Shown in pieces: positions 59,620 through 64,000 of a stretch of DNA of 64,000 nucleotides; position 1 is the stretch's first letter; every line of letters begins with the position of its first letter. Source of the DNA: Pseudomonadota bacterium (lineage in GTDB: Bacteria > Pseudomonadota > Gammaproteobacteria > QQUJ01); NCBI GenBank assembly GCA_008501635.1, contig QQUJ01000023.1, positions 62,001 to 126,000 on the forward strand, given 5' to 3'. The notes below the pieces were generated by a model. It saw only the letters and a list, made by a program, of their open reading frames with translations. It did no database searches and was not told the DNA's origin. A program made the position numbers and the translations under genes.

Positions 59620-60312
59620 ATGCTTATGAGCAAAGACGGCGCCAAGGGCCTGCTACCCCGCACCCGCAACAACCTGTTTGCCGGGATACTGGTGGTAATT
59701 CCGTTGTGGATCACATGGCTGGTCTTCGAATTTCTCTTCAAGCAACTCGCCTCCATCGGCACGCCATGGGTACGCATGGCGGCACGCGCCCTCTCCCAGT
59801 CCTCGCCCACCTTGTCGGAGTGGATGCTGCAACCCTGGTTTCAGAACTCCATCGCCGTCGTGATGATGATCGTCGGGCTCTACCTGCTCGGCTGGTTGGC
59901 CAGTTGGGTGATCGGGCAGCGGTTGATAGGGGTTTTCGATAGCATCATGCGCCGCATTCCATTGGTCAAAAAAATCTATGGCTCCACGCAACAGCTGCTT
60001 TCGGTGCTGCGCCAGGAACCAGAGAGCGCCCAACGCGTGGTGCTGATTGAATTCCCCTCACCCGGTATGTACGCGGTCGGCTTCGTCACCCGCACGCTTA
60101 CCGATCAAAGCACCGGCAAGGAGTTTGCCGCGGTTTACGTCCCGACCACACCCAATCCCACTTCGGGTTATCTGGAGTTGGTGCCAATCGAAAACGTCGT
60201 CTCGACCGATTGGAGCATGGACGAAGCGATGACTTTCATCATCTCCGGTGGCGCCGTCGCGCCCAAGGAGCTGAGAACCATGGCAGCGCCAACGGCAAGT
60301 GGTGAGGAGTAA
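59620..60312 (+). CDS. DUF502 integral membrane protein
   Basis: 230 residues from MLMSKDGAKG behind CAGGACACG; an earlier start (59596) would run through poor sequence. Two membrane segments (about 20-42 and 75-100) are followed by RRIPLVKKIYGSTQQLLSVL, VVLIEFPSPGMYAVGFVT, VYVPTTPNPTSGYLELVP and DEAMTFIISGGAV, all typical of DUF502. The family, widespread in proteobacteria and plants (LIKE COV), is an envelope protein of unknown activity. It precedes the alpha/beta hydrolase gene by nine bases, so the two should be co-transcribed. Confidence 0.9.
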   Translation: MLMSKDGAKGLLPRTRNNLFAGILVVIPLWITWLVFEFLFKQLASIGTPWVRMAARALSQSSPTLSEWMLQPWFQNSIAVVMMIVGLYLLGWLASWVIGQRLIGVFDSIMRRIPLVKKIYGSTQQLLSVLRQEPESAQRVVLIEFPSPGMYAVGFVTRTLTDQSTGKEFAAVYVPTTPNPTSGYLELVPIENVVSTDWSMDEAMTFIISGGAVAPKELRTMAAPTASGEE

Positions 60313-60321
60313 CGCGGCTCG

Positions 60322-61203
60322 GTGAGGCGTAACGTAATGTCCGCACTCGGTTCTCTGGCGACACTGGTACTTGCCGTTTATCTGCTGTTTGGCCTCCTGC
60401 TCTACTTCTCCCAGGAGAGGATGATTTACTATCCCGAGCTTCCTTCGCGCGCGATCACGCTCACACCGCGCGATCACGGCATGGCGTTCGAGGCGGTCGT
60501 CTTTCACACCGAAGACGGCGAGCGCCTCACCGGCTGGTTCGTCCCAACCGAGAAGCCGCGCGCCACGCTGCTCTTTCACCACGGCAACGCCGGCAACATC
60601 TCGCATCGCCTGGATTCGATCCGGCAGTTTCACGACCTCGGTCTTGCGGTGTTCATCTTCGACTATCGCGGCTACGGCGAGAGCAGCGGCAAACCCAGCG
60701 AGGCCGGCACCTATCGCGATGCCGAAGCGGCCTGGCGCTACCTCACCGAAATCCGGGGCGTGGAGCCGCGCGATATTGTCATTTTCGGCCGTTCACTGGG
60801 CGCCGCGATCGCCGCGAATCTCGCGCGCAAGCATCCGCCGCGGGCCCTGATCGTCGAGTCCACCTTCACTTCGGTGCCCGACTTCGGTGCCGAGCAGTAC
60901 CGATTCTTTCCGGTGCGCCTGCTGGCGAGCATCCGCTACGACACCCGCAGCGCGCTACAGGCGCTGCACAGCCCGGTACTGATCGTGCACAGCCGCGACG
61001 ACGATATCATTCCCTTCCATCACGGTGAGCGGCTCTATGCCGCCGCCAATGAGCCCAAGCGTTTCCTGACCATCTCCGGTGACCACAACGGCGGTTTTCT
61101 GCAAAGCGGTACCGTCTACCGCGACGGCGTAAACGCGTTTCTCGATGAGCACCTCGATACCCCTCCCACCTCCAACCCCCCTCGAGTGGAAGCCGGGCCA
61201 TGA
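60322..61203 (+). CDS. Membrane-anchored alpha/beta hydrolase (BEM46-like)
   Basis: 293 residues with a GTG start behind GGTGAGG. One N-terminal membrane segment (about 8-28, TLVLAVYLLFGLLLYF) is followed by the family motif ERMIYYPELPSR. LLFHHGNAGNISHRLD is the oxyanion-side HGNAxN motif, FDYRGYGESSGKPSE follows, and the nucleophile elbow is IFGRSLGAAIAANLA. The acid is in LIVHSRDDDIIPF and the His in ISGDHNGGF. It is tethered to the inner membrane facing cytoplasm or periplasm. Substrate unknown. The stop overlaps the ycgL start by four bases (ATGA). Confidence 0.9.
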   Translation: MRRNVMSALGSLATLVLAVYLLFGLLLYFSQERMIYYPELPSRAITLTPRDHGMAFEAVVFHTEDGERLTGWFVPTEKPRATLLFHHGNAGNISHRLDSIRQFHDLGLAVFIFDYRGYGESSGKPSEAGTYRDAEAAWRYLTEIRGVEPRDIVIFGRSLGAAIAANLARKHPPRALIVESTFTSVPDFGAEQYRFFPVRLLASIRYDTRSALQALHSPVLIVHSRDDDIIPFHHGERLYAAANEPKRFLTISGDHNGGFLQSGTVYRDGVNAFLDEHLDTPPTSNPPRVEAGP

Positions 61204-61487
61204 GCGACGCTCGGCGCAGCGCGCATTGCTGGATCTACAAAAGCCTGAAGAAGGAAGAGATGTATCTCTACGTCAGCGAGGAGGACTACGAGCAGCTCGT
61301 GCCCGAAGCGCTGCTGCGCGCCATGGGCAGACTGGAAAAGGTGATGGAAATCGATCTCCACCCCGATCGGCCACTGGCCAGGGTCGATGTCAACCAGGTG
61401 ATCGCTCACCTCCGCGATCATGGCTACTTTCTACAGATGCCGCCGAAGCTGATTCCGGAACTCAACGACACCAGTGATGGGTTTTGA
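61200..61487 (+). CDS. ycgL: YcgL-domain protein
   Basis: 95 residues. CWIYKSLKKEEMYLYVSEED, LLRAMGRLEKVMEIDL and VNQVIAHLRDHGYFLQMPPK match the YcgL domain: a short alpha/beta fold beginning with CxIYKSxKKxxMYLY. The role of YcgL is unknown. Translation is coupled to the upstream hydrolase by a four-base overlap. Often in proteobacteria it is encoded beside ribonuclease D; here it is not. Confidence 0.92.
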   Translation: MSDARRSAHCWIYKSLKKEEMYLYVSEEDYEQLVPEALLRAMGRLEKVMEIDLHPDRPLARVDVNQVIAHLRDHGYFLQMPPKLIPELNDTSDGF

Positions 61488-61644
61488 CCGCAGCGATTGC
61501 CCGCACCGTCGTACGCGCGTCGCGCGCGGATTGCAATCGCTGACGGATCACAATGTGCGAGCGCGGTTACCACCAAACACGACACCGCGTGGTCTATCCC
61601 CGGTAAACGTTGACCGATACGAGTCGATTCATTGGAGAGCCATC

Positions 61645-62028
61645 ATGCGGAACAGGCTGGAAGCGAATAAACAGAACGCCATTGCCTTCTACCGCACTGC
61701 GTATCTGGGTGATCCTGCCAAGGCTGTCGAAATCTACGTCGGTGCCGACTACATTCAACACAATCCGCTGGTAGGAGACGGAAAGCAGGCTTTCATTGAC
61801 TATTTCACTGAAATGGCGGCGCACTACCCGAACAAGGAAATCGAGTTCGTGCGTGCGGTCGCCGAGGGGGACCTGGTCGCCTTACATACCCATCAGACCT
61901 GGCCGGACAATGGGGAGTACGTAACGATGGATTTCTTCCGCTTCGATGCGGACGGCAAGATCATTGAGCATTGGGATGCGATTCAGGAAATTCCCGCGGT
62001 AACCAAGAACGGCAATCCAATGTATTGA
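61645..62028 (+). CDS. NTF2-like (SnoaL-type) protein
   Basis: 127 residues beginning MRNRLEANKQNAIAFYRTAY behind TTGGAGAG. VEIYVGADYIQHNPLVGDG, AHYPNKEIEFVRAVAEGDLV and DFFRFDADGKIIEHWDAIQEIP are the usual SnoaL-like motifs, with conserved His in QHNP and in EHWD. Such small cone-fold proteins are isomerases, hydrolases or ligand binders; sequence does not say which. No signal peptide. It stands alone, about 155 bases after ycgL, in a stretch with no other coding frame. Confidence 0.88.
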   Translation: MRNRLEANKQNAIAFYRTAYLGDPAKAVEIYVGADYIQHNPLVGDGKQAFIDYFTEMAAHYPNKEIEFVRAVAEGDLVALHTHQTWPDNGEYVTMDFFRFDADGKIIEHWDAIQEIPAVTKNGNPMY

Positions 62029-62077
62029 ATTCGCATCGAACGGAATGCCGCACACAGGTTCCTGGCATCAGAGCGGA

Positions 62078-62494
62078 TCACTTGAACCGCGGCAATTCGC
62101 TTTCCAGAAACCACAGCTCAGCTTGCGCATCGTAGACCCAGACCTGCGTGTGCTCGATCGTGCGCACCGCGGGATTCGATGACCAGTAGTAGTCGATGTT
62201 TACCACGCGGGTGATGCGGTCGCCGTTGTCCGCTGGAACCTCCCCCCGCAACTCATAGGCAGTGACTTTGACATCCTTGTACTCGGGATAGTCGCCAGGC
62301 ATCTGCCCCGGCTCGCGCCTGCGATAGGTATCGGCCGACTTGAACTTTCCCCAGCGTATGGCGTTTTCAAAACCCAGCATCTGCAGATCGAACTGAGACG
62401 ATCGCTTGCCGCCGGACAACGCGCCGCATCCTGCGAGCAACGTCATCACGACAACCAGTGCGGTCTGCGCGCAGCATTTCATTGATCGAGCCAT
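62078..62494 (-). CDS. Small lipoprotein of unknown function
   Basis: 138 residues from MARSMKCCAQ behind GGGAGA. Signal peptide ends in the lipobox LLAGC, followed by GALSGGKRSS. The mature part has DLQMLGFENAIRWGKFKSAD, VTAYELRGEVPAD and RVVNIDYYWSSNPAVRTIEHTQVWVYD, with WFLESELPRF at the end. The F-x-x-A-x-R-W-G segment is similar to uncharacterised proteobacterial lipoproteins of this length. It probably sits on the outer membrane. It is convergent with the NTF2-like gene. Confidence 0.8.
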   Translation of the reverse strand: MARSMKCCAQTALVVVMTLLAGCGALSGGKRSSQFDLQMLGFENAIRWGKFKSADTYRRREPGQMPGDYPEYKDVKVTAYELRGEVPADNGDRITRVVNIDYYWSSNPAVRTIEHTQVWVYDAQAELWFLESELPRFK

Positions 62495-62778
62495 CTTGAT
62501 CTCCCTTCTCCCAATTTCGGTCCGCACATCATCGAGCTTAAAACCATAGACCGCAAAGTACCCAAGGTTCACAAAGTTATTAAACGCTACAAAAAGAACG
62601 ACCGACTGACGCTCACGGTAGCGCAATCCCACTTATGAGTTAAACAACCGTGGTGGACAGGCTCAGATAGCAGGATGGTTCTGTCATTTACTCACTCATA
62701 GATTGTTTATGAACCACTTCGTGGTAAAAACAATCCTTACGCAGATGGAACAACCCACTCACCGTCGGAATGCACACT

Positions 62779-64000
62779 CTACGACGGCTCGTACCCAAGA
62801 TTGGGCGCCAGCCAGCGCTCGGCCTCCGCCAGACTCATTCCTTTACGCTTGGCGTAGTCGGCCACCTGATCGCGGTTGATCTTGCCGACGGTGAAGTAGC
62901 GTGCCTCGGGGTGCGCAAAATAGATGCCGCTCACCGACGCTGCTGGCTGCATTGCGCACTGCTCGGTGAGCACGATACCCGTGCGTGCCTCGACATCCAG
63001 CAGCGACCACAAGGTGCGCTTCTCGGTGTGCTCGGGACAGGCAGGGTAACCTGGCGCGGGACGGATGCCGCGGTACTGCTCATGGATCAGAGCCGCGTTG
63101 TCCAGGGTTTCATCCACGGCATAACCCCAGTACTCGGTACGCACCTGCTGATGCAGGCGTTCGGCAAGCGCTTCGGCCAATCGATCGGCGAGCGCCTTCA
63201 GCATGATGGCGCTGTAATCGTCGTGCGCGGTGGTAAACTCCTGCAGCTTACGCTCGATACCCAATCCCGTGGTCACCGCGAACAGCCCCATATGATCTGC
63301 GATCCCGCTGGCCCGGGGCGCGACGAAATCGGCCAGCGAGTAATTCGGCTTGCCCGCTTTTGCCTGCTGCTGGCGCAGAAAATGGAACCGGGTGATCACT
63401 GCGGATCGCGTTTCATCGCTGTAGAGTTCCACATCATCACCCACCGCATTGGCGGGATAAAACCCGATCACTGCGCGCGCCTGCAGCCAGCGCTCGGCGA
63501 CCAGACGTTCAAGCATCGCCTGTGCATCAGCGAATACCTTGCGTGCCTCCTCGCCTTTGGCGGTATCGTCGAAGATCCTGGGGTAACTCCCTTTCAACTC
63601 CCAGGTATGAAAAAACGGTGTCCAGTCGATGTAATCAACCAGCTCCGCCAAAGGATAATCTTCGAATACCGTCACACCCGGCCGCTGTGGGATTGGAGCA
63701 TCGTAGCCCGCCCAGTCGATCTTCGCGCCATTGGTGCGGGCGGCCTCCAGGCTTTGCCACTCCGCACGCGCCTGGCGCCCGGCGTGCGCTGCGCGCACCT
63801 GCTCGTACTCGGCGGCAAGATTCTCGACAAAGGGCTCGCGCAGATCGCGGCTCATCAGACTCTGTGCCACGCCCACGGCGCGTGATGCATCCTTGACCCA
63901 CACAACCGGCTGTTGGTATTTGGGCACGATCTTGATGGCGGTGTGCGCCTTCGAGGTGGTCGCCCCGCCAATCAGCAGAGGCACATCGAATCCTTCGCGC
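62779..64000 (-). CDS. metH: Cobalamin-dependent methionine synthase MetH, C-terminal part (truncated by window edge)
   Basis: About 407 residues to the window edge; the 5' portion with the homocysteine, folate and most of the cobalamin domains is outside. The visible part begins in the cobalamin-domain end (DVPLLIGGATTSKAHTAIKI) and includes the reactivation domain, with YPLAELVDYIDWTPFFHTWE, IGFYPANAVGDDVELY, and the AdoMet-binding motif RPAPGYPACPEHTEK. The C-terminus AEAERWLAPNLGYEPS is normal. MetH methylates homocysteine with 5-methyltetrahydrofolate; this domain reactivates oxidised cobalamin with SAM and flavodoxin. Confidence 0.95.
   Translation of the reverse strand, partial: REGFDVPLLIGGATTSKAHTAIKIVPKYQQPVVWVKDASRAVGVAQSLMSRDLREPFVENLAAEYEQVRAAHAGRQARAEWQSLEAARTNGAKIDWAGYDAPIPQRPGVTVFEDYPLAELVDYIDWTPFFHTWELKGSYPRIFDDTAKGEEARKVFADAQAMLERLVAERWLQARAVIGFYPANAVGDDVELYSDETRSAVITRFHFLRQQQAKAGKPNYSLADFVAPRASGIADHMGLFAVTTGLGIERKLQEFTTAHDDYSAIMLKALADRLAEALAERLHQQVRTEYWGYAVDETLDNAALIHEQYRGIRPAPGYPACPEHTEKRTLWSLLDVEARTGIVLTEQCAMQPAASVSGIYFAHPEARYFTVGKINRDQVADYAKRKGMSLAEAERWLAPNLGYEPS

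Noticed and set aside
62770-63885. Long open frame (371 codons) on the plus strand opposite metH
   Set aside because: It lies antisense to clear MetH reactivation-domain sequence and has no recognisable domain; in GC-rich DNA the complement of a real gene often stays open.

Overview
The window reads as chromosome of a GC-rich gammaproteobacterium. The support is a set of families typical of that class: TmcA, PpsR, YchF, YcgL, YheT, YihY, DUF945 (YdgA), DUF502, DUF4197, a DnaJ-related protein, Uup, cobalamin-dependent MetH, and a tRNA-Met nearly identical to the enterobacterial elongator. A DsrS-like gene, many signalling genes and an NDH-2-like oxidoreductase suggest, without proving, a sulfur-oxidising or Chromatiales/Thiohalomonadales-type environmental bacterium. 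No prophage, CRISPR array or intact IS element was recognised.

Layout. 1-7.9 kb: redox and housekeeping genes (thioredoxin-fold proteins, an exonuclease, DUF945, a YdcF-like protein, a HAD hydrolase), a diguanylate cyclase and a SbnI-like ParB-fold protein. 7.9-8.8 kb: a decayed CoA-ligase fragment, followed by tmcA. 11-20 kb: an exported-protein region. Two genes (11180 and 17840-19810) carry the same four-cysteine module of unknown function. Between them lie a ZIP transporter, a PepSY protein with a flavocytochrome-type reductase, a variant metallo-beta-lactamase-fold protein and a Na+/Ca2+ antiporter. 20-29 kb: a group II PLP decarboxylase, ppsR, then a minus-strand series of M48 protease, DUF898 protein, DsrS-like protein, VWA/DUF2201 protein and MoxR ATPase. 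29-35 kb: a four-gene ABC uptake operon with its own DeoR-type regulator, divergent from an inositol-monophosphatase-like gene, then tRNA-Met. 35-44 kb: a four-module cyclic-di-GMP protein, ychF, a methyltransferase-like membrane protein, a 21-codon membrane ORF with a strong Shine-Dalgarno, a DUF484-GGDEF cyclase and a Lon-family protease. 44.7-45.3 kb: a long inverted-repeat element. 45-57 kb: NDH-2-like protein, NlpC/P60 lipoprotein, YheT, YihY, FKBP, a CHASE2-type kinase with an FHA protein downstream, cyclophilin, DnaJ-related protein and Uup. 57-64 kb: an eroded GGDEF-EAL gene, a cold shock protein, an HDOD protein, DUF502, an alpha/beta hydrolase, YcgL, small proteins and the 3' part of metH.

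How they fit together. Cyclic-di-GMP signalling is well represented: three intact GGDEF proteins, each with an RxxD inhibitory site, one eroded copy, and an HDOD protein. The ABC operon with its regulator and divergent phosphatase looks like a self-contained unit for importing and dephosphorylating a phosphorylated organic compound. The least explained parts are the four-cysteine exported proteins with their repeat tail, the small membrane ORF at 39.8 kb, the SbnI-like protein without siderophore genes, and the nested inverted-repeat element at 44.8-45.3 kb. Functions are inferred from motifs and family memory, without database searches. Start codons are chosen by Shine-Dalgarno position and expected N-termini, and uncertain ones are flagged.
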